From contig JAOABQ010000087.1 in assembly GCA_026418275.1 (NCBI GenBank), positions 1 to 64,000 of the forward strand: a stretch of DNA of 64,000 nucleotides, written 5' to 3'. Position numbers and translations under genes: made by a program. Shown piece by piece: positions 1-10,122 of this stretch. The notes beneath the pieces were generated by a model that saw only the letters and a program-made list of their open reading frames with translations, made no database searches and was not told the origin of the DNA. The number at the start of each line of letters is the position of its first letter. Position 1 is the first letter of the stretch. This DNA comes from Clostridia bacterium (GTDB taxonomy: Bacteria > Bacillota > Clostridia > Acetivibrionales > DSM-2933).

Positions 1-73
1 AATACAATTGATCGTCTTCCAATAAAAACAAATCTTACATTATCTAGTTTTGAGGGTGCAAACCCTAAAATTT

Positions 74-189
74 TCTGGTGGTTATTACGAGAAGGTCACA
101 CCCGTTCCCATCCCGAACACGGCAGTTAAGCTTCTCTGTGCAGGTGATACTTGGCTGGACACGGCCCGGGAAAGTAGGGCTCCGCCAGA
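74..189 (+). rRNA. rrf: 5S ribosomal RNA
   Basis: The stretch carries the conserved 5S core (CACCCGTTCCCATCCCGAAC) followed by the AGTTAAGC segment. The ends TCTGGTGG and CCGCCAGA pair to form helix I, which sets the boundaries at about 116 nt. No 16S or 23S is visible before it; they may lie upstream of the window edge or the gene may be solitary. A strong terminator follows directly. Confidence 0.95.
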
Positions 190-197
190 TTTATTCC

Positions 198-235
198 AAA
201 GCCTTATGGTCAATAACCATAAGGCTTTGTTCCGT
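198..235 (+). terminator. Rho-independent terminator of the 5S rRNA
   Basis: A perfect 13-bp stem (198-210 with 216-228) with a five-base CAATA loop is followed by a T-rich tail. It sits eight bases after the 5S end and separates rRNA transcription from the ribosomal protein block. Confidence 0.9.
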
Positions 236-271
236 TTTAGTATAAAATATTAAAAAAATATAAAAAAAAGC

Positions 272-300
272 TTGAAAATTTGTACATATTGTATTACAAT
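272..300 (+). promoter_or_regulatory. Sigma-A promoter of the S10-spc-alpha block
   Basis: TTGAAA (272-277), a 17-bp spacer and TACAAT (295-300) form a good vegetative promoter, predicting a start near 307. It lies in an AT-rich stretch just after the 5S terminator and is the only convincing promoter upstream of rpsJ, giving a leader of about 270 nt. Confidence 0.75.
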
Positions 301-580
301 ATTGAATGTTGTGACATGACATACGATGAAGTGGGAGATTGCTATTCGTCGAAATAGGGAACTTCCATGGAGAATGTCCGATTCAAGAAACCGGGCGACA
401 AGTCACTGTACATTTTGCAGAATACACAGGTTGTGTATCCTTTCCGTAAGTACGGCCCAGGTTGAAAACATGCCCAAAAGGCATAGTTCGAATCTGGGTT
501 TTTATATAACTGAATAAGAAACACCCGGCATAGTGTACAGATAACCTTGTTGTACGAAGTAAAATTAAGGAGGTTAATGT
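301..580 (+). promoter_or_regulatory. Structured 5' leader of the S10 operon with a terminator-like hairpin
   Basis: The ~270-nt leader has no convincing ORF. A small hairpin (422-428 with 432-438) precedes a larger one whose outer arms are 456-463 and 491-498 (8 bp, one G-U) and whose inner arms ATGCC/GGCAT (470-474 with 480-484) close a five-base loop. TTTTT (499-503) follows at once. This is what an intrinsic terminator looks like, 80 bases before rpsJ. S10 leaders in other bacteria are targets of L4 autoregulation; that role here is inference. Confidence 0.55.
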
Positions 581-892
581 ATGGCAAACAAACAAAAAAT
601 CAGAATCAGGTTAAAAGCGTTCGATCATCAGGTCCTTGATCAGTCTGCAGAGAAGATTGTAGATACAGCAAAGAGAACTGGTGCTAAGGTATCCGGTCCT
701 GTACCGCTACCTACAGAAAAGGAAATTATCACTATCTTAAGAGCTCCTCATAAATATAAGGACTCGCGTGAGCAGTTTGAAATGAGAACACATAAAAGAC
801 TAATCGATATATTGCTGCCTACACCTAAAACTGTAGATGCATTGATGAGATTAGACTTACCAGCAGGTGTTGATATCGAAATCAAACTGTAA
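581..892 (+). CDS. rpsJ: 30S ribosomal protein S10
   Basis: S10 (103 aa, usual length) sits in the head of the 30S subunit and, as NusE, also pairs with NusB in transcription antitermination. The protein starts [17 protein letters not shown] and carries the family stretch [10 protein letters not shown]. An AAGGAGG site lies eight bases before the ATG. It is the first gene of the S10-spc-alpha block, behind a long structured leader, so it is the natural point at which the whole block would be regulated. Confidence 0.98.
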   Translation: MANKQKIRIRLKAFDHQVLDQSAEKIVDTAKRTGAKVSGPVPLPTEKEIITILRAPHKYKDSREQFEMRTHKRLIDILLPTPKTVDALMRLDLPAGVDIEIKL

Positions 893-959
893 GGTAGGAT
901 GAAACAATAAAGGTCATGTTCATGAAAATCATGAACCAATAACCAGGGAGGAATTGAAA

Positions 960-1649
960 GTGAAAAAATTTATAATTGGCAAAAAAATTGGAATGACACA
1001 AATTTTTAACGACGAGGGATTATCCATACCTGTAACTGTAATTGAAGCAGGTCCCTGTACGGTAGTGCAGAAAAAAACCTTGGAATCGGACGGTTATAAT
1101 GCAATAAAGATCGGTTACCAAGATGTTGAAGCAAAAAAGAAAATTTACAAGAAGGATAACCCGAAAAAAGAGTTAAGGCAAAAAGATGCTTTAAACAAAG
1201 CAGAATCCGGTGTATTTTCAAAGCTTAAATTAGAGCCTAAAAAATACCTTAGAGAAATGAGAACTGAAGAGATTGAAAAATATGAAGTAGGTCAGGAAAT
1301 TAAAATCCAAGATATGTTCCAATCCGGAGATAAAGTGGATGTTAGCGGTATCTCAAAAGGTAAAGGATTCCAGGGAACAATTAAAAGATACGGTCAGTCC
1401 GGTGGTAATGAAACACATGGTTCCATGTATCATAGAAGAGTAGGTTCCATGAGTGCAAATACAAACCCTGCAAGGGTATTTAAAGGAAAGAAATTGCCAG
1501 GTCATATGGGATTGGAAAATGTTACAGTACAAAACCTTGATGTGGTTCGGGTTGATGGAGATAGAAACCTTTTATTAATTAAAGGTGCTGTTCCAGGACC
1601 AAAGGGTGGCGTAATTGTTATTAAAGGCACAGTGAAATCTGGCAAATAA
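960..1649 (+). CDS. rplC: 50S ribosomal protein L3
   Basis: L3 (229 aa) binds 23S rRNA early in 50S assembly and reaches the peptidyl transferase centre. Family segments seen are [13 protein letters not shown] and [12 protein letters not shown] in the second half. I chose GTG at 960 because GGAGG (947-951) is eight bases upstream; an in-frame TTG at 954 would leave only two bases. It is second in the S10 operon, 67 bases after rpsJ. Confidence 0.97.
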   Translation: MKKFIIGKKIGMTQIFNDEGLSIPVTVIEAGPCTVVQKKTLESDGYNAIKIGYQDVEAKKKIYKKDNPKKELRQKDALNKAESGVFSKLKLEPKKYLREMRTEEIEKYEVGQEIKIQDMFQSGDKVDVSGISKGKGFQGTIKRYGQSGGNETHGSMYHRRVGSMSANTNPARVFKGKKLPGHMGLENVTVQNLDVVRVDGDRNLLLIKGAVPGPKGGVIVIKGTVKSGK

Positions 1650-1672
1650 AGTTCATGAAAGGAGGATGCAAG

Positions 1673-2296
1673 ATGCCAAAGGTTGATGTATATAACATGA
1701 ACGGCGATGTTGTTGGAGACATCCAATTAAACGATAATATATTTGGCGTTGAAGTAAACAAGGATGTACTGCACCGTGCAGTATTAAACCAGTTAGCAAA
1801 CAGAAGGCAAGGTACTCAGTCTACAAAAACAAAAAGTGAAGTGCGTGGCGGCGGTATCAAGCCGTGGAGACAAAAAGGAACAGGTAGGGCAAGACAAGGT
1901 AGTATAAGGTCTGCACAGTGGATTAAAGGTGGAATTGTATTAGGTCCGAAACCGAGAAGCTACAAATATACGTTGCCAAAGAAAGTAAAGAGGCTTGCAT
2001 TAAAGTCTGCATTAGCTTCAAAGGTAAACGAAAATGAAATTTATGTACTGGATAGCTTAACACTTGATGAAATTAAAACAAATAAGTTTGCAAAAATTTT
2101 AGGGAATTTAAAAATCGATTCAAGTGCATTGGTGGTTATTGCAGGTAAAGACGATAAAGTTGAAAAGTCAGCTAGAAATATTGCTGGAGTGAAAGTGAAT
2201 CTTGTAAATACAATCAATGTTTTTGATATCTTAAAGTATAACAAGTTTATTATCACAAAGGATGCAGTAGCAAAGGTTGAGGAGGTGTACGCATAA
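1673..2296 (+). CDS. rplD: 50S ribosomal protein L4
   Basis: L4 (207 aa) binds 23S rRNA and lines the exit tunnel with its arginine- and glycine-rich loop, seen here near residues 58-80 ([18 protein letters not shown]). The ATG at 1673 has AAAGGAGG at proper spacing; an in-frame ATG at 1655 lies before that site and is unlikely. In several bacteria L4 is the autoregulator of the S10 operon, which matters given the hairpin in the leader. Its stop overlaps the rplW start by one base. Confidence 0.97.
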   Translation: MPKVDVYNMNGDVVGDIQLNDNIFGVEVNKDVLHRAVLNQLANRRQGTQSTKTKSEVRGGGIKPWRQKGTGRARQGSIRSAQWIKGGIVLGPKPRSYKYTLPKKVKRLALKSALASKVNENEIYVLDSLTLDEIKTNKFAKILGNLKIDSSALVVIAGKDDKVEKSARNIAGVKVNLVNTINVFDILKYNKFIITKDAVAKVEEVYA

Positions 2297-2649
2297 TGAG
2301 GAGTCCAGAGGATATTATAAAGAAACCTTACGTAACTGAAAAAAGTAACGCTGAGATTGCTGCCGGAAAGTACACCTTTATTGTTGATCCCAAAGCTACA
2401 AAGACAGAAATAAGGATTGCAGTAGAAAAATTATTTCAGGTAAAAGTTCTTCAAGTGAACACAGCAAATTATGAAGGAAAAGAAAAAAGAATGGGCGTTC
2501 ACGTAGGAAACAGGCCGGATTGGAAAAAAGCGATTGTAAAAATCGATATGGATCCTAAGGTTGTCGAATACCAAGCAAAAGGTGGTAAGACAACTACAAG
2601 CGGTAAGAAGTATAAGACTTCTATAGAAGAATTTGGGGCTACACAGTAA
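2296..2649 (+). CDS. rplW: 50S ribosomal protein L23
   Basis: L23 (117 aa) sits at the tunnel exit and is the docking site for trigger factor and SRP. The N-terminal KKPYVTEKSN motif is typical. The start codon shares an A with the rplD stop (TAATG), so translation is probably coupled. The C-terminus has a lysine- and threonine-rich tail slightly longer than the usual ~95-100 aa. Confidence 0.97.
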   Translation: MRSPEDIIKKPYVTEKSNAEIAAGKYTFIVDPKATKTEIRIAVEKLFQVKVLQVNTANYEGKEKRMGVHVGNRPDWKKAIVKIDMDPKVVEYQAKGGKTTTSGKKYKTSIEEFGATQ

Positions 2650-2679
2650 TTATAGTTTTGTATAAAGGAGTGAGAAGAC

Positions 2680-3513
2680 ATGGCAGTAAAAAAGTTTAAT
2701 CCTACTTCTCCAGCCAGAAGATTCATGACAGTATCAACTTTTGAAGATATAACCAAAAAGGAACCGGAAAAGTCATTACTGGAACCATTGAGCAAAAAAG
2801 GCGGAAGAAACTCATACGGTAGGATCACAGTTCGCCACCAAGGTGGGGGAGCAAAACAAAAGTATAGAGTTATAGATTTTAAAAGAGACAAAGATGGAAT
2901 CAAAGCAAAGGTTGCAGCGATTGAGTATGATCCAAACAGGACTGCAAATATAGCACTTTTGAATTATGTAGATGGTGAAAAAAGATACATTATTGCACCT
3001 GTTGGCTTAAAGGTTGGAGATTTTGTAGAGTCTGGCGAAAATGCAGATATCAAACCGGGAAATACACTTCCACTTGCCAATATCCCAGTAGGTACAACCA
3101 TTCACAATATTGAATTGAAACCGGGAAAAGGCGCACAGCTTGTAAGGTCTGCAGGAAATGCAGCACAGCTTATGGCAAAAGAAGGGGACTACGTTCAGGT
3201 TAGACTTCCCTCCGGAGAAGTAAGAATGATTAGAACCTCATGCAAAGCCTCTATCGGACAGGTTAGCAATATTGATCATGAAAATATTTCAATTGGTAAG
3301 GCTGGAAGAAAGAGATGGATGGGAATAAGGCCAACAGTTCGTGGTGTGGTAATGAACCCTGTTGATCACCCCCATGGTGGTGGAGAAGGTAAATCACCGA
3401 TCGGAAGACCTAGTCCTGTTACTCCTTGGGGTAAACCGACACTCGGTCTTAAGACAAGAAAGAAAAATCATAAGACTGACAAGTTTATTGTTAAGAGAAG
3501 AAATAGTAAGTAA
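2680..3513 (+). CDS. rplB: 50S ribosomal protein L2
   Basis: L2 (277 aa, usual length) binds 23S rRNA, helps join the subunits and supports peptidyl transfer. The C-terminal signature [15 protein letters not shown] is intact, including the conserved histidine. An AAAGGAG site precedes the ATG. It is followed by 95 bases without a gene before rpsS, in which I see no clear structure. Confidence 0.98.
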   Translation: MAVKKFNPTSPARRFMTVSTFEDITKKEPEKSLLEPLSKKGGRNSYGRITVRHQGGGAKQKYRVIDFKRDKDGIKAKVAAIEYDPNRTANIALLNYVDGEKRYIIAPVGLKVGDFVESGENADIKPGNTLPLANIPVGTTIHNIELKPGKGAQLVRSAGNAAQLMAKEGDYVQVRLPSGEVRMIRTSCKASIGQVSNIDHENISIGKAGRKRWMGIRPTVRGVVMNPVDHPHGGGEGKSPIGRPSPVTPWGKPTLGLKTRKKNHKTDKFIVKRRNSK

Positions 3514-3608
3514 TTAAGTGCGGATAGCACTAAAAGGTTATATGATAAACGAATTGAATCCATGCATATAACCAACGCTCGAGCGTGCAGAAAGGAGGAT
3601 AATGATAC

Positions 3609-3893
3609 ATGAGCAGATCGTTAAAAAAAGGACCGTTTGTAGATGCAAAACTTCTTAAAAGAATTGAGGATATGAATAAAGTCAATGATAAGAAAGTTTT
3701 GAAATCATGGTCAAGAGCGTCCACAATTTTTCCTCAAATGGTTGGACATACAATCGCAGTACATGATGGAAGAAAACATGTGCCGGTTTATATAACTGAA
3801 GAAATGGTTGGACACAAATTGGGAGAATTTGCTCCCACCAGGACGTTTAAAGGACATGGAGGACATACCGAAAGGTCCACATCGTTGAAATAG
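3609..3893 (+). CDS. rpsS: 30S ribosomal protein S19
   Basis: S19 (94 aa) forms a complex with S13 in the 30S head near the A-site tRNA. The signature [19 protein letters not shown] is present. AAAGGAGG (3591-3598) leads the ATG. It sits in the standard place between rplB and rplV. Confidence 0.98.
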   Translation: MSRSLKKGPFVDAKLLKRIEDMNKVNDKKVLKSWSRASTIFPQMVGHTIAVHDGRKHVPVYITEEMVGHKLGEFAPTRTFKGHGGHTERSTSLK

Positions 3894-3925
3894 CCTTGAA
3901 TCGTTATTGAAAGGAGGAGTTCGGA

Positions 3926-4381
3926 TTGGATTCAAAAGAAATGGTCAAAGATGAAGTGTTTGAAAAAAAAGCTGCATCACATAGAAAATTCAACAAGCCT
4001 GCGACTCTAACCAAAAAGGAAAGAAAAGAGCAGGGAATTGGAAAAGATGAAGGTAGAGCGGAACTCAAATATGCGCGTATATCTTCAAGAAAAGTAAAAA
4101 TTGTTCTTGATTTAATTAAAAACAAGCAGTTGGATGATGCGTATGCAATCTTGAAATATACACCGAAAGCTGCTTCAGAGGTATTATACAAACTGGTTAA
4201 ATCGGCTGAAGCCAATGCTTCAAACAATAATAATCTGAATAGAGATGAGTTATATGTTGCAGCGGCATATGCAAACCAGGGACCTACCTTAAAAAGAATT
4301 ATGCCGAGAGCCCAAGGTAGAGCAAATCGGATTAGAAAAAGAACATGTCACGTAACAGTTATATTAAAAGAAAAGAAATAA
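3926..4381 (+). CDS. rplV: 50S ribosomal protein L22 with an N-terminal extension
   Basis: L22 lines the exit tunnel; its tunnel hairpin is seen near the C-terminus (RIMPRAQGRANRIRKRT). The usual family start (ARISSRKVKIVLDLI) comes only near residue 50, after a highly charged lysine/glutamate-rich stretch, so the protein is 151 aa against the common ~110-115. The TTG at 3926 is backed by AAAGGAGG eight bases upstream; the next ATG (3941) is too far from that site. The extension therefore looks translated. Its role is unknown. Confidence 0.95.
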   Translation: MDSKEMVKDEVFEKKAASHRKFNKPATLTKKERKEQGIGKDEGRAELKYARISSRKVKIVLDLIKNKQLDDAYAILKYTPKAASEVLYKLVKSAEANASNNNNLNRDELYVAAAYANQGPTLKRIMPRAQGRANRIRKRTCHVTVILKEKK

Positions 4382-4400
4382 CGAAAAAGGAGGTTGAAGA

Positions 4401-5069
4401 ATGGGCCAGAAGGTAAATCCACACGGATTGAGAATTGGAATAATTAAAGACTGGGATACAAAATGGTATGCAAACGACGCAAACTTTAGCGAGTTCTTGG
4501 TTGAAGACGTTAAGGTAAGAAATTATATAAAGAAAAAACTTTATATTTCCGGGATTGCTCGTATTGAAATTGAAAGGGCAGCCAACAAACTTAAGATTAA
4601 CGTACACACAGCGAAACCAGGTTTGGTTATCGGTAAAAACGGTACAGGAATTGAAGAATTAAGGAAAGATGTTGAAAAGCTTACCCAAAAAAGTGTTTTA
4701 ATTAACGTAACAGAAATTAAGACTCCAGAAATGAATGCGCAATTGGTTTCTGAAAACATTGCTTCACAATTGGAGAAGAGAATATCTTTTAGAAGAGCGA
4801 TGAAACAAGCAATGTCAAAGGCGATGAAGCTTGGAGCAAAGGGTATTAAGACAGCAGTTGGCGGAAGACTTGGCGGTGCCGAAATTGCTAGAAGTGAACA
4901 TTATCATGAAGGAACCATTCCCCTTCAGACTTTAAGGGCAGACATTGATTACGGATTTGCTGAAGCAAATACGACTTATGGAAAAATAGGTGTAAAGGTT
5001 TGGATATATAAGGGTGAAGTTCTTCCAGCTGTTAAGAAGGAAAAGAAGGCGGAAGGAGGAGAACGCTAA
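4401..5069 (+). CDS. rpsC: 30S ribosomal protein S3
   Basis: S3 (222 aa) lies at the mRNA entry channel. An N-terminal KH domain with [15 protein letters not shown] (residues ~74-88) and the C-terminal signature [18 protein letters not shown] are present. The gene ends with its stop codon overlapping the rplP start by one base, so the two are probably translationally coupled. Confidence 0.98.
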   Translation: MGQKVNPHGLRIGIIKDWDTKWYANDANFSEFLVEDVKVRNYIKKKLYISGIARIEIERAANKLKINVHTAKPGLVIGKNGTGIEELRKDVEKLTQKSVLINVTEIKTPEMNAQLVSENIASQLEKRISFRRAMKQAMSKAMKLGAKGIKTAVGGRLGGAEIARSEHYHEGTIPLQTLRADIDYGFAEANTTYGKIGVKVWIYKGEVLPAVKKEKKAEGGER

Positions 5070-5506
5070 TGTTAATGCCAAAAAGAGTTAAACGCAGAAA
5101 ACAGTTTAGAGGCAGACTTACTGGACTTGCAACAAGGGGAAACGTTGTTTCCAACGGTGAGTTCGGATTACAGGCTATGGAGCCGGCATGGATCACGAGT
5201 AATCAGATTGAAGCTGCCAGAATAGCAATGACGCGTTTTATAAAAAGAGGTGGACAGGTTTGGATTAAAATATTCCCTGATAAGCCTGTAACAGAAAAAC
5301 CTGCTGAAACCCGTATGGGTAGCGGTAAAGGATCACCAGAATATTGGGTAGCGGTTGTAAAGCCGGGTAGAGTATTATTTGAGATCGCGGGTGTTCCGGA
5401 AGAAACTGCAAGAGAGGCTATGAGGCTCGCAATGCATAAACTTCCTATCAAATGTAAGTTTATTACCCGTGGCGAAGAAATGGGTGGTGAAGCGAATGAA
5501 GGCTAG
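5069..5506 (+). CDS. rplP: 50S ribosomal protein L16
   Basis: L16 (145 aa) binds near the A site and helps organise the peptidyl transferase centre. It starts [15 protein letters not shown] as usual, and the [18 protein letters not shown] signature is present. The ATG at 5069 has AAGGAGG nine bases upstream and fits the family start better than ATG 5075. Its 3' end overlaps rpmC by 11 bases. Confidence 0.98.
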   Translation: MLMPKRVKRRKQFRGRLTGLATRGNVVSNGEFGLQAMEPAWITSNQIEAARIAMTRFIKRGGQVWIKIFPDKPVTEKPAETRMGSGKGSPEYWVAVVKPGRVLFEIAGVPEETAREAMRLAMHKLPIKCKFITRGEEMGGEANEG

Positions 5507-5699
5507 TGAAATCAGAGAAAAATCAATTATAGAGCTTGAGAAGGAAGAAAAAGAATTAAAAGCTGAACTTTTTAAGTTAAGATTCCAGCATGCTACAAGT
5601 CAGCTTGAAAACCCCATGAAACTGAATGAGATCAAAAAGTCGATCGCTCGCGTAAAAACAATCATGAGGGAAAAAGAACTTAAGGGAATGAGTAAATAG
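5496..5699 (+). CDS. rpmC: 50S ribosomal protein L29
   Basis: L29 (67 aa) is a helical hairpin near the tunnel exit, next to L23. The protein starts [10 protein letters not shown] and carries the usual [16 protein letters not shown] segment. The ATG at 5496 lies inside the end of rplP with a weak GGTGGTG site before it. Upstream in-frame codons would add residues unlike the family, so this start is preferred. Confidence 0.96.
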   Translation: MKASEIREKSIIELEKEEKELKAELFKLRFQHATSQLENPMKLNEIKKSIARVKTIMREKELKGMSK

Positions 5700-5725
5700 G
5701 ATACCCTGAAAGGAGGTAGTCGTAA

Positions 5726-5983
5726 GTGGTAGAAAGAGCTCTAAGAAAAACAAGGGTTGGAAAAGTAGTTAGCGATAAAATGGACAAAACAATTGTTGTT
5801 GCGATAGAGACAAGTGTAAAGCACCCGTTATACGGAAAAATCGTGAAAAGAACATACAAGTTGAAAGCTCACGATGAAAAGAACGAGTGCAAGATCGGAG
5901 ATAGGGTAAAAGTTATGGAAACTCGCCCTCTCAGTAAGGAAAAAAGATGGAGATTGGTAGAAATCGTTGAAAAAGCACAGTAA
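5726..5983 (+). CDS. rpsQ: 30S ribosomal protein S17
   Basis: S17 (85 aa) is a primary 16S rRNA-binding protein with an OB fold. The segment [13 protein letters not shown] and the stretch [20 protein letters not shown] are typical. GTG start at 5726 with AAAGGAGG upstream. Standard position between rpmC and rplN. Confidence 0.97.
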   Translation: MVERALRKTRVGKVVSDKMDKTIVVAIETSVKHPLYGKIVKRTYKLKAHDEKNECKIGDRVKVMETRPLSKEKRWRLVEIVEKAQ

Positions 5984-6009
5984 AATTGTAAGGAAGGGAG
6001 GTTATCTGT

Positions 6010-6378
6010 ATGATTCAAGTCCAATCGAGGATGAAAGTTGCAGATAATACAGGAGCCAAGGAATTAATGTGTATTAAAGTGCTTGGCGGTTCATGGAGAA
6101 AATACGCTAACATTGGAGATATCATTGTAGCTTCGGTTAAATCGGCAACACCCGGGGGTGTTGTAAAAAAAGGTGACGTTGTGAAATGTGTCATTGTCCG
6201 CTCAAAAAGGGGAATGAGACGTCAGGACGGCTCATATATAAAGTTTGATGAAAACGCAGCAGTAATCATTAAGGAAGATAAAAACCCGAGAGGAACACGT
6301 ATTTTCGGGCCTGTTGCAAGAGAACTAAGGGATAAGGATTTTATGAAAATTTTGTCCCTCGCACCAGAAGTACTTTAA
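6010..6378 (+). CDS. rplN: 50S ribosomal protein L14
   Basis: L14 (122 aa) forms an intersubunit bridge and is the silencing-factor (RsfS) docking protein. The signature [18 protein letters not shown] is at the N-terminus and the C-terminus reads [24 protein letters not shown] in shortened family form. The ATG follows GGGAGG. It opens the spc part of the block. Confidence 0.98.
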   Translation: MIQVQSRMKVADNTGAKELMCIKVLGGSWRKYANIGDIIVASVKSATPGGVVKKGDVVKCVIVRSKRGMRRQDGSYIKFDENAAVIIKEDKNPRGTRIFGPVARELRDKDFMKILSLAPEVL

Positions 6379-6399
6379 GGGAGGAGGCGGCTTAAACTT

Positions 6400-6732
6400 A
6401 TGAGTAAGGTTCACGTTAAAACGGGAGATACCGTAATAGTTCTTTCCGGAAAAGACAGTTACAGGGCTACAAAGAAAAAAGGTAAAGTATTGAAAGTAAT
6501 TCCGGAAGATAGCATGGTGCTTGTAGAAGGTGTAAATATACGTACAAAGCATAGAAAGCCAAGGGGAAGGTACCAACAAGGCGGTATTATTCACCAGGAA
6601 TCCCCGATCCATAGTTCAAAAGTAATGCTTGTATGCCCAAGATGCAGCGAGCCGACAAGAATTGCGAAACAGATCAATAAAGATGGATCCAAGGAAAGAT
6701 TATGTAAAAAGTGTAAAGGTAATATCGATTAG
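6400..6732 (+). CDS. rplX: 50S ribosomal protein L24
   Basis: L24 (110 aa) starts 50S assembly on 23S rRNA. An N-terminal KOW motif ([15 protein letters not shown]) is seen. Two CxxC pairs in the C-terminal part (CPRC and CKKC) suggest a zinc site, as in many Firmicutes. GGGAGGAGG lies upstream of the ATG. Confidence 0.97.
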   Translation: MSKVHVKTGDTVIVLSGKDSYRATKKKGKVLKVIPEDSMVLVEGVNIRTKHRKPRGRYQQGGIIHQESPIHSSKVMLVCPRCSEPTRIAKQINKDGSKERLCKKCKGNID

Positions 6733-6761
6733 TAAAACTCTTATCGAAAGGAGGTTTAAAA

Positions 6762-7304
6762 ATGCCAAGGCTAAAAGATAAATTTGTAAAAGATGTTATT
6801 CCGGCATTGCAAACAAAATTTAAATATAAAAGTGTAATGGAAATACCGAAACTTGAAAAAGTAATTATAAATATGGGTGTTGGAGATGTAAAAGAAAACC
6901 CGAAGGCAATGGATTCAGCTGTAAGTGATTTAGCGCTTATTAGCGGACAGAAGCCGATTATAACAAAGGCAAAGAAATCGGTTGCCGCTTTTAAACTTAG
7001 ACAGGGAATGAACATAGGTTGTAAAGTAACACTCCGTGGAGAAAGAATGTATGAGTTTGTTGATAAACTATTCAGTGTCACTCTTCCGAGAGTTAGAGAC
7101 TTTAGAGGGTTATCCAACAATTCCTTCGACGGAAGAGGTAATTATTCAATGGGTCTCAAGGAACAGCTGATCTTCCCGGAAATCGAATACGATAAAGTTG
7201 AGAAGGTTAGAGGAATGGATATTACTTTTGTTACAACAGCCAAATCAGACGAAGAGGCAAAAGAGTTGTTGAAACTCTTAGGAATGCCATTTAGCCAGAG
7301 CTAA
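6762..7304 (+). CDS. rplE: 50S ribosomal protein L5
   Basis: L5 (180 aa) binds 5S rRNA and contacts P-site tRNA in the central protuberance. Segments [11 protein letters not shown] and [17 protein letters not shown] are family hallmarks. AAAGGAGG precedes the ATG. Length is standard. Confidence 0.98.
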   Translation: MPRLKDKFVKDVIPALQTKFKYKSVMEIPKLEKVIINMGVGDVKENPKAMDSAVSDLALISGQKPIITKAKKSVAAFKLRQGMNIGCKVTLRGERMYEFVDKLFSVTLPRVRDFRGLSNNSFDGRGNYSMGLKEQLIFPEIEYDKVEKVRGMDITFVTTAKSDEEAKELLKLLGMPFSQS

Positions 7305-7321
7305 TAAGGAGGGAATAACGC

Positions 7322-7507
7322 GTGGCAAAAAAATCGATGATTTTAAAGCAGCAAAGAACACCAAAATTCAGTACCAGAGCATACAACCGGTGTAAACTTT
7401 GTGGAAGACCACATGCATATATCAGAAAGTTTGGAATTTGCCGTTTGTGCTTCAGAGTATTAGCTTATAAGGGGCAAATACCTGGGGTTAAAAAAGCGAG
7501 TTGGTAA
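7322..7507 (+). CDS. rpsZ: 30S ribosomal protein S14, zinc-binding short form
   Basis: This is the 61-aa S14 type Z. Two CxxC pairs (CKLC and CRLC, about residues 24-27 and 39-42) form the zinc site. It assembles late into the 30S head. GTG start with AAGGAGGG upstream. Because the zinc form is in the main operon, a zinc-free backup copy elsewhere in the genome is possible but is not in this window. Confidence 0.97.
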   Translation: MAKKSMILKQQRTPKFSTRAYNRCKLCGRPHAYIRKFGICRLCFRVLAYKGQIPGVKKASW

Positions 7508-7532
7508 TTATAATTGGAAGGAGGTTTAACAT

Positions 7533-7931
7533 ATGCAAATCACTGACGCTATCGCCGATATGTTAACCAGAATTAGAAATGCAAGTTCTGCTAAACATGA
7601 ATCCGTAGATATTCCGTCTTCAAACATCAAGAGGTCTATTGCTAAAATTTTGTTGGAAGAAGGTTATGTAAGGAACGTAGAAGAAATTAATGACGGTAAA
7701 CAAGGCGTGTTAAGAGTAGTTTTAAAATATACAGGTAATAAACAAGGTGTTATTACAGGGATCAAAAGAATCAGTAAACCGGGTTTGAGGGTTTATGCAG
7801 GTAAGGATGAACTTCCAAAGGTTTTGGGTGGATTAGGTATTGCGGTACTTTCCACATCCAGAGGAATTATGACTGATAAAACAGCAAGAACTGAAGGCGT
7901 AGGTGGAGAAGTACTTGCTTTTGTTTGGTAA
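7533..7931 (+). CDS. rpsH: 30S ribosomal protein S8
   Basis: S8 (132 aa) is a primary binder of the central domain of 16S rRNA. It starts [17 protein letters not shown], and the C-terminal [13 protein letters not shown] motif is present. In E. coli S8 represses the spc operon by binding mRNA; whether this holds here cannot be seen. AAGGAGG lies before the ATG. Confidence 0.98.
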   Translation: MQITDAIADMLTRIRNASSAKHESVDIPSSNIKRSIAKILLEEGYVRNVEEINDGKQGVLRVVLKYTGNKQGVITGIKRISKPGLRVYAGKDELPKVLGGLGIAVLSTSRGIMTDKTARTEGVGGEVLAFVW

Positions 7932-8010
7932 GTAAAATAAAATAGAATAGATAATGTATCTGAAAAGGGCACAGATGTGCTCACAATGTTAAGAGCAGGA
8001 GGATAATAAA

Positions 8011-8562
8011 ATGTCAAGAATAGGCAGAATGCCGATTGATTTACCAAAAGGCGTAGATGTAAAAATTGACTCAAATAATGTAGTAACCGTAAAGGGCCAA
8101 AAAGGAACTTTGACAAAAGAGATTCATAAAGATATGATCATTAAGGTTGAAGATGGCAAGGTGATGGTTGAAAGACCTTCCGAACAAAAAATCCACAAGT
8201 CTCTTCATGGTCTGTCAAGAACTCTTATAAACAATATGGTTTTGGGTGTAACAGCCGGATTTGAAAAGACTCTGGAAATTAACGGTGTAGGATATAGGGC
8301 TCAAAAGCAGGGTAAGAAAATTGTTCTGACTTTAGGGTATTCACACCCAGTTGAAATGGAGGAACCTGCAGGAATTACTGTAGATGTTCCGGCACCAAAC
8401 AAAATCATTGTAAAAGGTATGGACAAACAGGCAGTGGGTGAGTTTGCTGCTAAGATCAGAGGTAAGAGAGAACCTGAAGTTTATAAGGGTAAAGGTATTA
8501 AGTACGAAACTGAAGTGATTAGACGTAAAGAAGGTAAGACTGGCGGAAAAGGTAAGAAGTAG
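8011..8562 (+). CDS. rplF: 50S ribosomal protein L6
   Basis: L6 (183 aa) has two similar alpha/beta domains and lies near the sarcin-ricin loop. It starts [15 protein letters not shown], and the C-terminal signature [19 protein letters not shown] is intact. An AGGAGG site precedes the ATG after an 80-base gap from rpsH. Confidence 0.98.
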   Translation: MSRIGRMPIDLPKGVDVKIDSNNVVTVKGQKGTLTKEIHKDMIIKVEDGKVMVERPSEQKIHKSLHGLSRTLINNMVLGVTAGFEKTLEINGVGYRAQKQGKKIVLTLGYSHPVEMEEPAGITVDVPAPNKIIVKGMDKQAVGEFAAKIRGKREPEVYKGKGIKYETEVIRRKEGKTGGKGKK

Positions 8563-8577
8563 GAAGGAGTGAGATAG

Positions 8578-8946
8578 ATGATAACAAAACTCAACAAAAA
8601 TAAAGTTAGAGTCAGAAAACACCTTAGAGTTCGTAAAAAAGTCAAAGGTACTGGAGAACGCCCAAGATTAAATGTATTTAGAAGCTTAAATCACATTTAT
8701 GCTCAAGTGATTGACGATACTGCAGGAGTTACTTTGGCTGCGGCTTCAACGCTGGACGAGGGTATTAAAGGAAAGATTGCTTTCGGCGGAAATAAGGAAG
8801 CAGCAAAAATGGTTGGCCAACTCGTAGCGAAGAAAGCAATCGATAAGGGAATTAAACAAGTTGTTTTTGACAGAGGCGGATATATTTATCACGGAAGAGT
8901 AAAAGAACTTGCGGATGCTGCTAGAGAAGCAGGATTGGAATTTTAG
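8578..8946 (+). CDS. rplR: 50S ribosomal protein L18
   Basis: L18 (122 aa) binds 5S rRNA together with L5. The N-terminal arginine/lysine-rich segment and the [14 protein letters not shown] and [13 protein letters not shown] stretches are typical. AAGGAG precedes the ATG, 15 bases after rplF. Confidence 0.97.
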   Translation: MITKLNKNKVRVRKHLRVRKKVKGTGERPRLNVFRSLNHIYAQVIDDTAGVTLAAASTLDEGIKGKIAFGGNKEAAKMVGQLVAKKAIDKGIKQVVFDRGGYIYHGRVKELADAAREAGLEF

Positions 8947-8963
8947 AAAAAGGAGGGATAAAA

Positions 8964-9470
8964 TTGCAACATCAACGTATAGATGCTAGTACATTAGACC
9001 TTAAAGAGAAGGTAGTAAATATAGGCCGTGTAACGAAGGTTGTTAAGGGTGGTAGAAACTTCCGATTTAGTGCACTTGTAGTCGTAGGAGATGAAAACGG
9101 ATATGTTGGAAGCGGAATGGGAAAGGCAGCTGAAATTCCGGACGCAATCAGAAAAGGAATTGAAGATGCAAAGAAAAATCTCATTAAAGTTCCGTTGGTT
9201 GAAACTTCAATACCACATGAAGTGACTGGCGAATATGGAGCAGGCAGAGTATTGCTTAAGCCGGCTGGCGCTGGTACCGGTGTTATCGCTGGTGGACCTG
9301 TAAGAGCAGTTCTTGAACTTGCTGGAATACGCGATATCAGAACAAAGTCACTTGGTTCAAATAATCCGATTAATATGGTGAATGCGACTATTGAAGGACT
9401 TGCACAGTTGAAAACTGTTGAGGAAGTGGCTAAACTCCGCGGAAAAACACCAGAAGAAATATTGGGTTAG
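8964..9470 (+). CDS. rpsE: 30S ribosomal protein S5
   Basis: S5 (168 aa) lies at the mRNA entry and affects accuracy. The double-stranded-RNA-binding part ([18 protein letters not shown]) is followed by the [17 protein letters not shown]-terminal motif. The start is TTG at 8964 behind AAAGGAGG, matching the family N-terminus. Confidence 0.97.
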   Translation: MQHQRIDASTLDLKEKVVNIGRVTKVVKGGRNFRFSALVVVGDENGYVGSGMGKAAEIPDAIRKGIEDAKKNLIKVPLVETSIPHEVTGEYGAGRVLLKPAGAGTGVIAGGPVRAVLELAGIRDIRTKSLGSNNPINMVNATIEGLAQLKTVEEVAKLRGKTPEEILG

Positions 9471-9482
9471 GAGGGACTTCTC

Positions 9483-9662
9483 GTGGCAAAGTTAAAAATT
9501 ACACTCGTAAAGAGTACAAATAAAGCAAGAGAAAATCAAGTAGCGAATGTGAAAGCGCTTGGACTAAAAAAGATTAGAAGTGTTGTAGAACATGAAGATA
9601 CTCCACAAATAAGAGGAATGATCAATAAAGTTTCTCATCTTGTATCAGTAGAAGAAATATAA
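9483..9662 (+). CDS. rpmD: 50S ribosomal protein L30
   Basis: A 59-aa ORF starting at GTG 9483 reads [19 protein letters not shown] and ends HLVSVEEI, a typical bacterial L30. GGAGGG lies upstream. It fills the standard rpsE-rpmD-rplO order. Confidence 0.96.
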   Translation: MAKLKITLVKSTNKARENQVANVKALGLKKIRSVVEHEDTPQIRGMINKVSHLVSVEEI

Positions 9663-9677
9663 AGGGAGGTGTAATCC

Positions 9678-10121
9678 GTGAAACTGTTTGAATTACAACC
9701 TACACCAGGCTCAAGTGAACTTCCTAGGAGAAAGGGAAGAGGTCCGGGCTCTGGAAACGGAAAAACTGCAGGAAAAGGGCATAAAGGTCAGAATGCACGT
9801 GCCGGGGGCGGTGTAAGACCAGGTTTTGAAGGTGGACAGATGCCTCTCTATAGAAGGGTTCCGAAGAGAGGATTTAATAACAGCTTATTTGCAAAAAAAT
9901 ATGCTGAAATAAACGTATCCGATTTAAATGCTTTTGAAAATGGTGCAACCATTACGCAGGATATGTTAAAGGAAAAAGGGTTAGTAAAAAAAGTATATGA
10001 TGGAGTTGCTGTTTTGGGAAATGGAGAAATTTCCAAAAAGCTCACTGTACAGGCAGCTAAGTTTACAAAGGCAGCTTCCAGCAAAATAGAGGCTGCGGGG
10101 GGAAAGGTCGAGGTGGTATAA
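9678..10121 (+). CDS. rplO: 50S ribosomal protein L15
   Basis: L15 (147 aa) binds 23S rRNA late in assembly. The glycine- and arginine-rich N-terminal part ([20 protein letters not shown]) and the [15 protein letters not shown] signature are intact. GTG start with GGGAGG upstream. secY begins one base after its stop. Confidence 0.97.
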   Translation: MKLFELQPTPGSSELPRRKGRGPGSGNGKTAGKGHKGQNARAGGGVRPGFEGGQMPLYRRVPKRGFNNSLFAKKYAEINVSDLNAFENGATITQDMLKEKGLVKKVYDGVAVLGNGEISKKLTVQAAKFTKAASSKIEAAGGKVEVV

Positions 10122-10122
10122 T

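Noticed and set aside
326..517. 63-aa ORF on the plus strand in the S10 leader
   Set aside because: No ribosome site, no family likeness, and it covers the hairpins of the leader.
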